64,000 nucleotides of DNA. Origin: DASRDR01 sp963812945 [NCBI: uncultured Candidatus Rokubacteria bacterium]. GTDB taxonomy: Bacteria > Methylomirabilota > Methylomirabilia > Rokubacteriales. Below are positions 16,806 to 26,100 of this stretch, piece after piece; within the stretch, counting starts at the first letter, position 1, and each line of letters begins with the position of its first letter. The notes under the pieces were generated by a model. That model was not told the origin of the DNA, searched no databases, and saw only the letters and a program-made list of their open reading frames with translations. The position numbers and the translations under genes are program-made. The DNA lies in assembly GCA_963812945.1 (NCBI GenBank), contig CAWEXD010000010.1:310001-374000 (forward strand), written 5' to 3'.

Positions 16806-16908
16806 CTATCGCATGCACCTGCCGGTCCAGCTCCTCGGCCGCCTCCGTGCCCACCCGGCGGTGCCCTTCCCACCGCTCGACGGGTGGCTCGCCGACAGGA
16901 CGGACTAG
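16798..16908 (+). pseudogene. Duplicated 3' end of the polysaccharide deacetylase gene
   Basis: The frame from 16828 reads QLLGRLRAHPAVPFPPLDGW, against ELLGRIRAHPAVAFPALGPL at the end of the deacetylase at 13571-14371. 46 of 52 bases match between 14291-14342 and 16828-16879; similarity fades afterwards. An in-frame ATG at 16798 within the cassette end would give a 36-residue peptide, probably meaningless. It is the right-hand partner of a direct repeat flanking the integron island. Confidence 0.7.
16800..16827 (+). repeat. Truncated attC site 3 (left half only)
   Basis: GCCTAAC at 16800-16806 fits the left outer box and overlaps the stop codon of the cassette-3 gene exactly as in attC2. 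The right half with GTTRRRY is missing. Instead the sequence runs from about 16828 into a copy of the deacetylase gene end. This marks the right breakpoint of the array. Confidence 0.6.
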
Positions 16909-17036
16909 GCTCACGCAGACTTGACGCCGGGCGCGAGCACGGTCACCCTCGAGGTGGACGCCGTGCAGCCCGACGATGCCGACGGCCGGGGCGCCGCGAG
17001 CCCCCGGCTGGCCAGCACGTCGTTCTCGGAGGACGC

Positions 17037-17459
17037 ATGCGTAGCCCGGAGCCCCCTCCACGCCGAGCCGGCATCTTCCTCGCGCCCGGAGAGGGACGCC
17101 CCTACGCCATGGGGCGCATCGCCGCGCTCTTCAAGGCGGATGGCGGCGAGACGCAGCGCGCGTACTCGATCTCCGAGTGGTGGCTCGAGCCTCACACCGA
17201 GGGCCCCGGCGCGCACGCGCACGCGGAAGACGATGTCTTCTACGTGATCGAGGGCACGATGAGCTTTCTCCTGGGCGATCGCTGGATCGAGGCCCCCCAG
17301 GGCTCCTTCGTCCTCGCGCCAGGCGGCCTGACGCACGACTTCCAGAACCGCAGCGCCCGCCGCGCGGGTGTCCTGAACGTCTCGATTCCCGGCGACTTCG
17401 AGGCGGGCATGCCGGCGATCGCGCGGTGGTTCGCCGAGAATCCCCCGAAGGACGCCTAG
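17037..17459 (+). CDS. Cupin domain protein
   Basis: 140 residues from ATG 17037, with GGAGGA just upstream. It is a single beta-barrel cupin. EGPGAHAHAEDDVFYVIEGT gives motif 1 with two His and a Glu for metal binding, and VLAPGGLTHDFQNRS gives motif 2 with the last His. The metal site is therefore complete. Family members range from small-molecule dioxygenases and isomerases to simple binding proteins. The sequence does not decide. Its stop lies four bases from the convergent malate synthase stop. Confidence 0.85.
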   Translation: MRSPEPPPRRAGIFLAPGEGRPYAMGRIAALFKADGGETQRAYSISEWWLEPHTEGPGAHAHAEDDVFYVIEGTMSFLLGDRWIEAPQGSFVLAPGGLTHDFQNRSARRAGVLNVSIPGDFEAGMPAIARWFAENPPKDA

Positions 17460-17463
17460 CCGG

Positions 17464-19056
17464 CTACAGATCGATCCGCTCGGACGCCGGGAGCGTGAGG
17501 AACTCGACGAATGGCTCGCCGAGGGCGACGGCCTCGAAGAGCTCCTGCGCCGCGCCGTAGTGCCCGGCGGCGTACGCGGCCTCGCCGACGGCCGCGCGGA
17601 GCTTCTCGAGCTCCTCCCCCACGATGCGCCGCACGAGCTCCCCGGTGACCCGGCCGCCCTCGACGAGGCGGACGCCGTGACGCACCCACTGCCAGACCTG
17701 GGAGCGCGAGATCTCGGCGGTCGCCGCGTCCTCCATCAGGTTGAAGATGGCGACGGCGCCGTTCCCGCCGAGCCACGCCGCCAGGTACTGGAGCGCGACG
17801 CCGACGTTGTTCCGGAGCCCGGCCTCGGTCACCGTCCCGCCGGGCACCCGGACGTCCAGGAGCGCCCGCGCGTCGGCCGGGACCTCTGGGCGCTGCCGCT
17901 CGAGCTGGTGAGCGCGCGCCCCGAGCAGCCGGGCGAACGGCTCCCGGGCGACCGCGACGAGATCCGGGTGCGCCACCCACGTGCCGTCGAACCCGTCCTC
18001 GGACTCGCGGACCTTGTCGTCCCGGACGCGCGCCAGCGCCACCTCGGTGACCTGCGGGTCGCGGCGGTTCGGGATGAAGGCCGCCATGCCCCCGAGCGCG
18101 TGGGCGCCCCGGCGGTGGCAGGTCTTGACGAGGAGCTCGGTGTAGGCCCGCATGAACGGCACGGTCATCGTGACCTGCGCCCGGTCCGGCAGGGTGAACT
18201 CGGGCTGAATGCGGAACTTCTTGATGAGGCTGAACATGTAGTCCCACCGCCCGGCGTTGAGCCCGCCCGAGTGCTCGCGCAGCTCCCACAGGATCTCGTC
18301 CATCTCGAAGACCGCCGGGATCGTCTCCACCAGGACGGTGGCGCGGATCGCGCCGCGCGGGAGCCCGAGCTGATCCTCGGCGAGCACGAACGCGTCGTTC
18401 CAGAGCCGCGCCTCGAGATGGCTCTCGAGCTTCGGCAGGTAGAAGTACGGGCCGCTCCCGCGCTCGAGCAGCGGGCGGCCGTTGTGGAAGACGTAGAGCC
18501 CGAAGTCGAACAGGCTCCCCGAGACGGGGGCCCCGTCAACCCGGAGGTGCCGCTCGAGCATGTGCCACCCGCGCGGACGGACCAGCAGGGTCGCGACGAC
18601 GTCGCTCAGGCGGTAGACCCGCCCGTCCGGGTTCGTGTGCTCGATCGTCCGCGCGACCGCGTCGACGAGGTTGACCTGACCCTGGACCATGTTGCCCCAG
18701 CTCGGCGTGTTGGCGTCCTCGAAGTCCGCCATGAAGACGTCGGCGCCGGAGTTGAGCGCGTTGATGACCATCTTCCGCTCGGCAGGGCCCGTCAGCTCGA
18801 CCCACCGGCGCTCGAGATCCTTCGGGGCGGGCGCGACCGTCCACGCCCGCTCGCGAATCCCGCGGGTTTCGGGCAGGAAGTCGAGCTGGGCGCCCGCATC
18901 GAAGGCCGCCTGGCGCTCGGCGCGGCGCCGGAGGAGCGCCGTGCGGGTCGGGCCAAGCTCGCGCTCGAGCGCGGCCACGAAACCGAGCGCCGCCGGCGTC
19001 AGGATCTCGGCGAACCGGCCCTCGCGGGGCCCGTGCAGTTCGATGCCGTCGGCCAT
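17464..19056 (-). CDS. aceB: Malate synthase A
   Basis: Condenses glyoxylate with acetyl-CoA to malate, closing the glyoxylate shunt. 530 residues, matching the roughly 530-residue A form. Seen are [90 protein letters not shown] and [13 protein letters not shown]. Together these hold the catalytic Arg and Asp and the Mg-binding Glu/Asp. The ATG 19056 is used here, but AGGAGG lies eight bases before GTG 19062, which may be the real start. Isocitrate lyase is not in the window. The gene lies after the PhnCDE-type importer, 160 bp away. Confidence 0.95.
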   Translation of the reverse strand: MADGIELHGPREGRFAEILTPAALGFVAALERELGPTRTALLRRRAERQAAFDAGAQLDFLPETRGIRERAWTVAPAPKDLERRWVELTGPAERKMVINALNSGADVFMADFEDANTPSWGNMVQGQVNLVDAVARTIEHTNPDGRVYRLSDVVATLLVRPRGWHMLERHLRVDGAPVSGSLFDFGLYVFHNGRPLLERGSGPYFYLPKLESHLEARLWNDAFVLAEDQLGLPRGAIRATVLVETIPAVFEMDEILWELREHSGGLNAGRWDYMFSLIKKFRIQPEFTLPDRAQVTMTVPFMRAYTELLVKTCHRRGAHALGGMAAFIPNRRDPQVTEVALARVRDDKVRESEDGFDGTWVAHPDLVAVAREPFARLLGARAHQLERQRPEVPADARALLDVRVPGGTVTEAGLRNNVGVALQYLAAWLGGNGAVAIFNLMEDAATAEISRSQVWQWVRHGVRLVEGGRVTGELVRRIVGEELEKLRAAVGEAAYAAGHYGAAQELFEAVALGEPFVEFLTLPASERIDL

Positions 19057-19216
19057 CACCACGGTCGAATCCTCCTGACAGTTGGGATTACCCGCGGGCA
19101 CCGCCGAACCTGGGCGCCCGCCACGAGAAGTAAAATTCATCCTACTACGCCCGCCCACGGATCGCGAGCGAGGCCGACCGGTCCGGCTCGCGCCGCCCGG
19201 TCGCGGCACCCGCGCG

Positions 19217-19957
19217 CTAGACGAGCCGGGCCCGGATCCGTGCGCTCGCGAAGTCGACGACCATGACCATCACGACGGTGACGAGGAGCACCGTGGAGGC
19301 CGCCGGGTAGTCGATCATCCGGAGGTAGGTCTGCAGATAGAGCCCGATGCCCCCCGCGCCGACGAACCCGAGCACCGTCGCCGCCCGGACGTTCGACTCG
19401 AAGCGGTAGAGGACGTAGGAGAGGAAGAGGGGCAGCACCTGGGGGAGCACGCCGAACCGGAGCACCTGGAACCGCGTCGCGCCGGTCGTACGGATGGCGT
19501 CGACGGGCCCCGGGTCGATCCCCTCGATGGTCTCCGAGTAGAGCTTCGCCAGGGACGTCGTCGTGTACGCGACCACGGCCAGCATGCCGGGGAAGGGCCC
19601 GAGCCCCACGGCGGCGACGAAGAGGAGCGCGTAGACCAGCGTGTCGATGCTGCGGAAGAAGTTGAGCGCGGTGCGCATCGCGTAGTACACGGCCGGTGGC
19701 GCCACGTTGCGGGCCGACAGGAAGCCGAGCGGCACCGCCAGCGCCGCCGCGAGCCCGGTCCCGAGAAGCGCGATCTCGATCGTGCCGACCGCCCCCTTGA
19801 GGGCCGCGGGGAGGACGGCCGGGTCCGGGGGGACCATGCGGCGAACGAAGTCCCACATCCACGGGATGCCCCGCACGAGCCGGGCCGGGTTGGCGTCGAT
19901 GTCCCACGCAATCACCGCGAGCAGGAGCGCGCCGCCGATCCACCCGAGGCGCCTCAC
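19217..19957 (-). CDS. phnE: PhnE-type ABC permease of a TPP-riboswitch-controlled importer
   Basis: 246 residues. GTG 19957 overlaps the stop of the ATPase gene (GTGA). It is a type-1 permease with six hydrophobic segments. The coupling loop is [20 protein letters not shown], typical of phosphonate-type permeases, and [20 protein letters not shown] is the family signature. It carries the substrate delivered by the PhnD-like protein across the inner membrane. Because the operon leader is a TPP aptamer, the substrate is more likely thiamine or a thiamine precursor than phosphonate. Confidence 0.9.
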   Translation of the reverse strand: MRRLGWIGGALLLAVIAWDIDANPARLVRGIPWMWDFVRRMVPPDPAVLPAALKGAVGTIEIALLGTGLAAALAVPLGFLSARNVAPPAVYYAMRTALNFFRSIDTLVYALLFVAAVGLGPFPGMLAVVAYTTTSLAKLYSETIEGIDPGPVDAIRTTGATRFQVLRFGVLPQVLPLFLSYVLYRFESNVRAATVLGFVGAGGIGLYLQTYLRMIDYPAASTVLLVTVVMVMVVDFASARIRARLV

Positions 19958-20697
19958 GCCGCCGCCTCCCCGTAGACGGCCTGGACCACGGCGGGGGAGA
20001 CGGCCGCCGGCGGGCCGTCGAACACGATTCGCCCCGCCCGGAACCCGACGATCCGGGTGCCGTATTCCAGCGCGGCCTCGAGCTGATGCTGGCTGACGAC
20101 GAGCGTGAGGCGCCGCTCTCGGTTGATCCGCCCCAGGATGCCCATGATCGAGCCCGTGAGGGCGGGATCGAGGCTCGCCGTCGGCTCGTCCCCCAGGATC
20201 ACCCGCGGCTCCTGCGCCAGCGCTCGCGCGATGGCCACCCGTTGCTGCTCCCCGCCCGAGAGCGTGTCGGCGCGCCGGTCGGCGAACTCGAGGAGGCCGA
20301 CCTGGCCCAGGCACTCCTGCGCGAGGGCCCAGTCGCGCGGCGGGAAGCGACCGACGAGGCTCGGCCACTCGGGGACGTAGCCGAGCCGGCCGGCCAGCAC
20401 GTTCTCGAGCACGGACGCGCGGCGGACCAGGTTGAACTGCTGAAAGATCATGCCGATCTGGCGGCGGACCTGGCGGAGCGCGCTCGGATCGGCGCCGGTC
20501 ACCGGCTGGCCGGCGACCCGCACGGTCCCGGCCGTGGGCTCGACGAGACGGTTGATCGCGCGGAGAAACGTCGTCTTGCCCGCGCCGCTGCGTCCGATGA
20601 TCACGACGAACTCGCCGGGCTGGACGACGAGATCGACCCCGTAGAGCGCCACCGTGTCCGGCGGCAGCACCACCCGGAGACCCCGAACCTCGATCAT
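19954..20697 (-). CDS. phnC: PhnC-type ABC ATP-binding protein
   Basis: 247 residues from ATG 20697. Walker [10 protein letters not shown] (about 35-43), [19 protein letters not shown], signature [17 protein letters not shown], Walker [13 protein letters not shown] and switch [10 protein letters not shown] are intact. The [15 protein letters not shown] block is characteristic of PhnC. Its stop overlaps the permease start and it begins 47 bp after the binding-protein gene, so the three genes form one operon. It is the ATPase of the importer. Confidence 0.92.
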   Translation of the reverse strand: MIEVRGLRVVLPPDTVALYGVDLVVQPGEFVVIIGRSGAGKTTFLRAINRLVEPTAGTVRVAGQPVTGADPSALRQVRRQIGMIFQQFNLVRRASVLENVLAGRLGYVPEWPSLVGRFPPRDWALAQECLGQVGLLEFADRRADTLSGGEQQRVAIARALAQEPRVILGDEPTASLDPALTGSIMGILGRINRERRLTLVVSQHQLEAALEYGTRIVGFRAGRIVFDGPPAAVSPAVVQAVYGEAAA

Positions 20698-20744
20698 GGG
20701 TCCCCCGATGGGCGCCGGGGCGTCCGAGCCCCGGCCGCCCGGGG

Positions 20745-21629
20745 TCAGCGCTTCGGACGCCAGCCGAGCAGGTCCATCGCCGCGCGCACCGGATCGTACT
20801 CCCGGTCCTCGGCCGGCTCGAAGCCGTCGATGTCGTAGAGCTGCTTGAGGAGCGGCGCGTACGCCGGGCCCTTCATGGACAGGAGCGCCGTGCGCACCTT
20901 GGCGAAGAGCGCCGGATCCAGCCCGTCCCGGGCGGCGATGCCGCCTTCAGGGATCGGCGCGCTCTCGGCGACGAAGATGAGCCGCTCCCGCTGCGCCGGG
21001 TCCTTCAGGTACTGCTCGCGCGCCTGGTCGAACGAGGCGAAGGCGTCGACGTGCCCGTTCAGGAGCGCCTGGAGGCCCGCATCGTGCGAGCCGGCGAACA
21101 CGAATTCCTTGAAGAAGGTCTTCGGATCCCGGTTCCGGACGAGCCCCTTCTCGATGAGCATGACCATCGGATAGACGTAGCCCGACGTGCTGGAGGGGTC
21201 CACGAAGGCGATCGTCTTGCCCCGAAGGTCCTCGAGCGTCTTGAGGCCGGACTCCTTCCGGACGTAGATCCGCGAGGTGTAGGACGTGTTCCCGTGCCAC
21301 TGGTCCTTCGCGACGATCATGGCCTTCGCCTCGCGATTGGCCAGGACGTAGCCGGCCGGGTGGACGAAGGCCAGGTCAGCCGTCCTGTTCCGCAGCGCCT
21401 CGACGACCGCCGCGTAGTCCGAGGCGACCGTGACACGGACGGGGACGCCGACCAGCTTGCCGAGCGCGGCCCCGAAGGCCTCCCCCGCCACGAGGAGATC
21501 CGTGGGCTTCTGGGACGGGGTGAGGACCAGGTGAAGCGAGGTCTGGGCGCCCGCCGGCCACCCCCCGCCCGTGACGGCGACGAGGAGTCCGGCGGCGAGG
21601 ATTCTCAGGGCGACGGACCGATACACCAT
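20745..21629 (-). CDS. phnD: PhnD-type substrate-binding protein under TPP riboswitch control
   Basis: 294 residues from ATG 21629. The signal peptide ends near GGWPAGAQT. The mature protein has the phosphate/phosphite/phosphonate-binding layout: VLTPSQKPTDLLVAGEAFGA, ADLAFVHPAGYVLAN, LRGKTIAFVDPSSTSGYVYP and AFASFDQAREQYL. The S-S-T-S-G loop is where PhnD binds an anionic group. The untranslated leader is a TPP aptamer whose 3' strand contains the ribosome site. Control by TPP suggests the ligand is thiamine, its phosphate or a pyrimidine precursor. A phosphorylated ligand would fit the fold best. Confidence 0.9.
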   Translation of the reverse strand: MVYRSVALRILAAGLLVAVTGGGWPAGAQTSLHLVLTPSQKPTDLLVAGEAFGAALGKLVGVPVRVTVASDYAAVVEALRNRTADLAFVHPAGYVLANREAKAMIVAKDQWHGNTSYTSRIYVRKESGLKTLEDLRGKTIAFVDPSSTSGYVYPMVMLIEKGLVRNRDPKTFFKEFVFAGSHDAGLQALLNGHVDAFASFDQAREQYLKDPAQRERLIFVAESAPIPEGGIAARDGLDPALFAKVRTALLSMKGPAYAPLLKQLYDIDGFEPAEDREYDPVRAAMDLLGWRPKR

Positions 21630-21633
21630 TGGA

Positions 21634-21728
21634 CCCTCCCTGCGCTGGCATTACCCAGGTCAGGTTCAGGCGGTCGGCAGCGGGCGCGCTGCCCTCTCAG
21701 CTCGGCGCTCCGAGCTCCCGCGATTCCC
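21634..21728 (-). promoter_or_regulatory. TPP riboswitch (THI element)
   Basis: On the minus strand the order of conserved blocks is CTGAGA (21700-21695), a GC-rich hairpin, then CCTGAACCTGACCTGGGTAA (21668-21649). TGCCAGCGCAGGGA follows directly. These match the two halves of the TPP aptamer, pyrimidine- and pyrophosphate-sensing. A GCTCGG/CCGAGC stem precedes CTGAGA, as P3 should. The 3' strand GCAGGGAGGG includes the ribosome site and ends about four bases before the ATG at 21629. So ligand binding should hide the site and block translation directly, without a separate terminator. Confidence 0.93.
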
Positions 21729-21980
21729 TGGTGGTGGAGTCTAGCCGCGGCCCCGGGGACCGTCAACCGGCCCTCGGCGACTGACAATCCGCGACGGGGA
21801 CCCTGACAGTCCGGACCGGCGCTGTGTCACCCACACGGCAGCCGATCCGCCCTCGGCACTGGCCAGCCTCCATGTTTTCGATGGGTTGTGGCTCTGCGGC
21901 TCCCCGGCGCGCAGGTTGCACGGTGAAGGCGACCGGTGCTGGCATTCCCCGGCACACCATGCAGAGGAGGAGAACTGTCA

Positions 21981-22616
21981 ATGACACGATGTGTCGATCT
22001 GAGGTGGCTGTCCCGAGGGCTGATCGTCGCCGCGGGCCTGACCGTGGCGCTGACGGGGTGTGCGGCCCGCTCCACGACGGGGGCGGGAGCGGATGCGACC
22101 GGCGCCCAGGCAGCCGGCGCGGGTGCCGGCGGACACGGCCAGGCGGCGGCCGGTGCGGGCGGGGCCGCGGGCGCGGGCAGTCAGCGCGCCGGGGTCAGCG
22201 CGCCGGGGGCCACGATGTTCCCGGCCCTGCCCTCGCCCCACGAGTTCAGCGAGGCGGCCGGGCTCCGCGACGTCCACTTCGACTTCGATCGCGCGACGCT
22301 CCGGGCGGAGGACGTCCGGATCGTCGACGCCAACGCGCGCTGGCTGCTCGCGCACCCCGGGACGCTGATCCTGATCGAGGGGCACGCCGACGAACGTGGG
22401 ACGAACGAGTACAACCTGTCGCTCGGCGAGACCCGGGCGCGCGTCACGCGCGACCAGCTCGTCGCCCGCGGTGTCGTCGCCTCGCGCATCACGATCCTGA
22501 GCTACGGCGAGGAACGGCCCAAGTGCAAGCAGTCGGCCGAGACGTGCTGGGTCCACAACCGGCGCGCGCACTTCCTCGTGAAGTCGGCCGTGACCGTCAG
22601 CGACGCCCGCAAGTAG
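21981..22616 (+). CDS. pal: Peptidoglycan-associated lipoprotein (Pal/OmpA-like)
   Basis: 211 residues. ATG 21981 follows AGGAGG by ten bases. A signal peptide ends in the lipobox LTGC, so Cys is lipidated. A Gly/Ala-rich linker (about 27-78) leads to an OmpA-like C-terminal domain. This contains VHFDFDRATLR, LILIEGHADERGTNEYNLSL and RVTRDQLVARGV, the peptidoglycan-binding motif. It ends with WVHNRRAHFLVK. It is an outer-membrane anchor to the cell wall, normally partnered by TolAB, but no tol genes are nearby. The long GA-rich linker is unusual. Confidence 0.9.
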   Translation: MTRCVDLRWLSRGLIVAAGLTVALTGCAARSTTGAGADATGAQAAGAGAGGHGQAAAGAGGAAGAGSQRAGVSAPGATMFPALPSPHEFSEAAGLRDVHFDFDRATLRAEDVRIVDANARWLLAHPGTLILIEGHADERGTNEYNLSLGETRARVTRDQLVARGVVASRITILSYGEERPKCKQSAETCWVHNRRAHFLVKSAVTVSDARK

Positions 22617-22638
22617 CGACGCTCTCCGCGTCCGGCGT

Positions 22639-22668
22639 TCGCGGCGCGGCCGGTCGGGCGCGCCGCGA
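22639..22668 (+). terminator. Hairpin downstream of pal
   Basis: A perfect ten-base inverted repeat (TCGCGGCGCG / CGCGCCGCGA) with a ten-base loop starts 22 bases after the pal stop. There is no T-run after it, so it is a candidate terminator or mRNA-stability hairpin only. Confidence 0.5.
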
Positions 22669-22741
22669 GCGTCGTGTCGCCCAGCCGCTCACCGCCGATC
22701 AGAACCGTAAACCGAGGTGCGCCTCGCTACCCTCCGCCGGG

Positions 22742-22975
22742 CTAGATCCGTGACAGGATCTCGATCCGGGCCGACACGGGCAGTCGTTCGAGGGCATGAG
22801 GGTGGGGGCCACATGGCACGGTCCGGGAGGTCTGGGGTGTCCCGGGGTCGCGGTCGCCCGGGACATGCTGGGCCCTGGCCGAGGGTGCCAAGCCGAGGGA
22901 TATGACGAGTGCCGTCAGCCGGGCAGCAATTCCGGTGGCGGCCAGCCAGGGGAGCGTCAGTCGGTGATCTGTCAC
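22742..22975 (-). CDS. Small secreted hypothetical protein
   Basis: 77 residues. The GTG start at 22975 is preceded by AAGGAGG at good spacing. The N-terminus (TDHRLTLPWLAATG..) holds a hydrophobic helix, then GLAPSARAQH, a convincing signal-peptidase I site, leaving a mature part of about 40 residues rich in Pro, Arg and His. No family is recognised and the composition could be chance. It is transcribed away from the four-module regulator at 23162, sharing about 186 bp of promoter region. I rate it as more likely real than not because the start signal and signal peptide coincide. Confidence 0.5.
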   Translation of the reverse strand: MTDHRLTLPWLAATGIAARLTALVISLGLAPSARAQHVPGDRDPGTPQTSRTVPCGPHPHALERLPVSARIEILSRI

Positions 22976-23111
22976 AGCGTCTCCTCCTTCTCGGGTCTCT
23001 TGCGGTGGAGCGGACCCGCACCGTGGGAAGGAGCATCCCCTGTGCCGAATAGAAAATCCTTACATCACAGGTACTTGCACGCCATGTTGTGACCAGTGTG
23101 TGGCCACCGGT

Positions 23112-23125
23112 GGTGAAAATTCACC
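23112..23125. promoter_or_regulatory. Candidate operator, GGTGAA-N2-TTCACC
   Basis: A perfect 6-2-6 inverted repeat lies 37-50 bases before the GTG of the large regulator, in the AT-richer divergent region. It could bind a dimeric regulator controlling either gene. No -24/-12 or convincing -35/-10 was found next to it. Confidence 0.35.
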
Positions 23126-23161
23126 GCTCGGCGACAGGACCAATCCGCGATACGATGCGCC

Positions 23162-26100
23162 GTGGCCCCACTCGGCCAAGTCCTGGGGAACTGCCCCACG
23201 ATCCTGGCCCTCCGGGAGGAGGTCGACAGGCTCCTCCGCCAGGTCGGCGCGCGGCGCCCGCCCGCAGTCCTGATCCTGGGTGAGACCGGCAGCGGCAAGG
23301 GATTGCTGGCGCGCGAGCTGCACCGGGCGGGCCCCCGGCGCGACGGCCCCTTCGTCGCCCTCAACTGCGCCGCCGTCCCCGAATCTTTGCTCGAGGCGGA
23401 GCTTTTCGGCTTCGAGCGGGGCGCCTTCACCGACGCCCGACACGCCAAGCCGGGGCTGTTACAGGCCGCGCATCGCGGGACGCTGCTGCTCGACGAGATC
23501 GCGCTGCTTCCCCCTGCGGTCCAGCCGAAGCTTCTGACGGCCATCGAGGAGCGCACCGTGCGACGCCTCGGCAGCGTCACGCCCGAGTCGGTCGACGTCT
23601 GGATCATCGCCGCCACCAACGCCGACCTGGTGACGGCAACTCGTCGGGGCACCTTTCGCGAGGACCTCTATCACCGGCTCGCCGTCCTCACGCTCACCGT
23701 GCCGCCGCTCCGCGAGCGGGGCGACGACATCGTCCTTCTGGCCGAGCGCTTTCTGGCCAAGGCGTGCGCCGACTATGGGCTTCCCGCCAAGACGCTGGGG
23801 CGCGATACCCGGGCGGTCCTGCTCGCCTATCCATGGCCCGGGAACATCCGGGAGCTCGGCAACGTGATCGAGCGCGTGGCGCTCGTCGAGGAGTCGAGCC
23901 ACCTGACCGCCGAGATGCTCAGGCTGCCGGCGGGCCGGGCGCCGGATCCCGCGGGTGAGCCGGCGTCGGCCGCGCTCCCCAGCCTCAAGGACTCCGTGAG
24001 CGACCTCGAGCGTTCCCGCCTGCTCCAGGCGCTCGACGAGACCGGGTGGAACGTGTCGCGGACGGCCGAGCGACTCGGGGTCTCGCGGAACCAGGTCCGC
24101 TATCGGATCGAGAAGTACCAGTTGCGGCCAGAGACTCGTTCCAGGCGCCGGAGCCGGTCCGTCCCGGCTGCGCCGGACACGGCACCAGCCACCCCGGCCG
24201 CCGCACCGGCGACCTGGTTCCCTTGGGAGCGCCGCCACCTGGCCTTCGTCGGGGTCTCGATGATCGCGGCGGGCGGGGAGGATTCTTTCGACACCAGCGG
24301 CACCCTAGCCGACCACGTCGAGAAGCTGCAGGCGTTCGGTGGCGTGGTCGCGGAGGTCGGCCCGACGCGGGTCGTCGTCACGTTCGGCCTCGAGCCGATC
24401 GAGGACGCCCCGGTTCGAGCCGCGCTCGCCGCCCTGGCGATCCGGAAGGCGGCCGAGCACCTGGAGGTTCTCGAGCCCCGTCCCCCCGGGGTCGCCCTCG
24501 CAATCCATGTCACTCAGGTCCTCATCGGCGGACCGGGCAACGTGCCTCGAGTCGATCAGGCCAGCGGGCGCGTGGCGATCGGAGTCCTCGAGAGCCTGCT
24601 GGCCCGGCGCGAGGCGATGGCGATTCTCGTGAGCGACGCGGCGGGTCCCTTCCTCGCACGCCGGTTCGAAATGCTCCCGGTCGACCGGGTGAATGGGGCT
24701 ACCGGCTATCGTCTTGTGGGTCGCGAACGCTCCGGCTTCGGACTCGAGGGCCGGCCCCTCAGTCCGTTCGTGGGTCGGGCTCACGAAATGGATGCCGTCT
24801 CCACGCTGGCCGCCCGCGTGGCGCAGGGCCGCGGGCAGCTGCTCGGGGTCGTCGGCGAGCCCGGAGTCGGGAAGTCTCGCTTCGCCTTCGAGGTGAGCCG
24901 CCTGGAGGGCCTACAGGGCTGGCGGGTCCTGGGGTGCGCCGCGACCTCGCACGGGACTGCCACGCCCTACCTGCCGATTCGCGAGCTCCTTCGGACCTAC
25001 TTCGAGCTGGACGATTCCGAGCCGCGCCTCGCGCTTCGCGCGCGCGTCGCGGACAGGGCTCGCACTCTCGGGCCGGCGCTCGAGGCAGATCTCCCCGCGT
25101 GGCTCAGCCTCCTGGAGCTGCCGGTGGACGACGCCCGGTGGGCCGGCCTCGATCCAGCCCGCCAGCGCCAGCATTGCCTGGAGGCGATCAAGCGGCTGTG
25201 GATCCGGGAGAGCCAGCTCCAGCCCCTCCTGCTCATCCTCGAGGATCTTCACTGGAGCGATTCCGAGACGCAGGCCGTGCTCGACACCCTGGAGGAGAGC
25301 CTGCCGGCGGCCCGCATCCTGCTTCTCGTCACGTACCGGCCGGGCTTCCGGCACGGCTGGGCCGACCGGACCTACTACACGCAGCTCCGGCTCGATCCGT
25401 TGACCCCGGAGGGAACGGCGGACCTCCTCCGACATCTCCTGGGGAGTGACCGGAGCCTCGGTCCCGTGGCGGAGCTCGTGACAGCCCGCTGCGAAGGGAA
25501 CGTCTTCTTCCTCGAAGAGACGGTCCGCATGCTCGCCGAGACCGGCGTCATCGCCGGAGAGCCGGGTGCCCGCGGTCTAGCCGGGCCGGTTCACGCGATC
25601 AAGGTCCCAGAGACCGTCCAGGCCCTCCTCGCGGCCCGGATGGACCGCCTGTCACCCGAGGACAAGCGGGTGCTGCAGGCGGCGGCGGTGATCGGACGCG
25701 ACGTGCCGCTCGTGCTCCTGGAGGCCCTGGCCGGATCGAGCCACACGGAGGCTCTCCGGCGGCTCCGGGCGGCGGAGTTCCTCTATGAGGTGAGCCTGGC
25801 CGGCGAGCCCGGCTACACGTTCAAGCACGCCCTGACTCACGACGTCGCCTATGAGAGCCTGTCCGAGGGGTCGCGCCACACGCTCCACGTGCGGGTCGTC
25901 GAAGCCATCCACGCGGTCTACAGGAACCGGCTGGGCGAGCAGACGGAGCGCCTGGCTCACCATGCCTCCCGCGGTGAGCTGTGGGACCGGGCGCTCGCCT
26001 TCGCCCAGCAGGCGGGGCATCGCGCAGCCGCCCGCTGCGCATTTCCAGAAGCGGCCGCCGCGTTCGAGCAGGCCCTGGTGGCGCTGGATCACCTCCCGGG

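Noticed and set aside
23040-23160. Sigma-54 (-24/-12) promoter in front of the four-module regulator.
   Set aside because: TGGC and TTGC-like words occur, but no pair has the required GG-N10-GC spacing on either strand.
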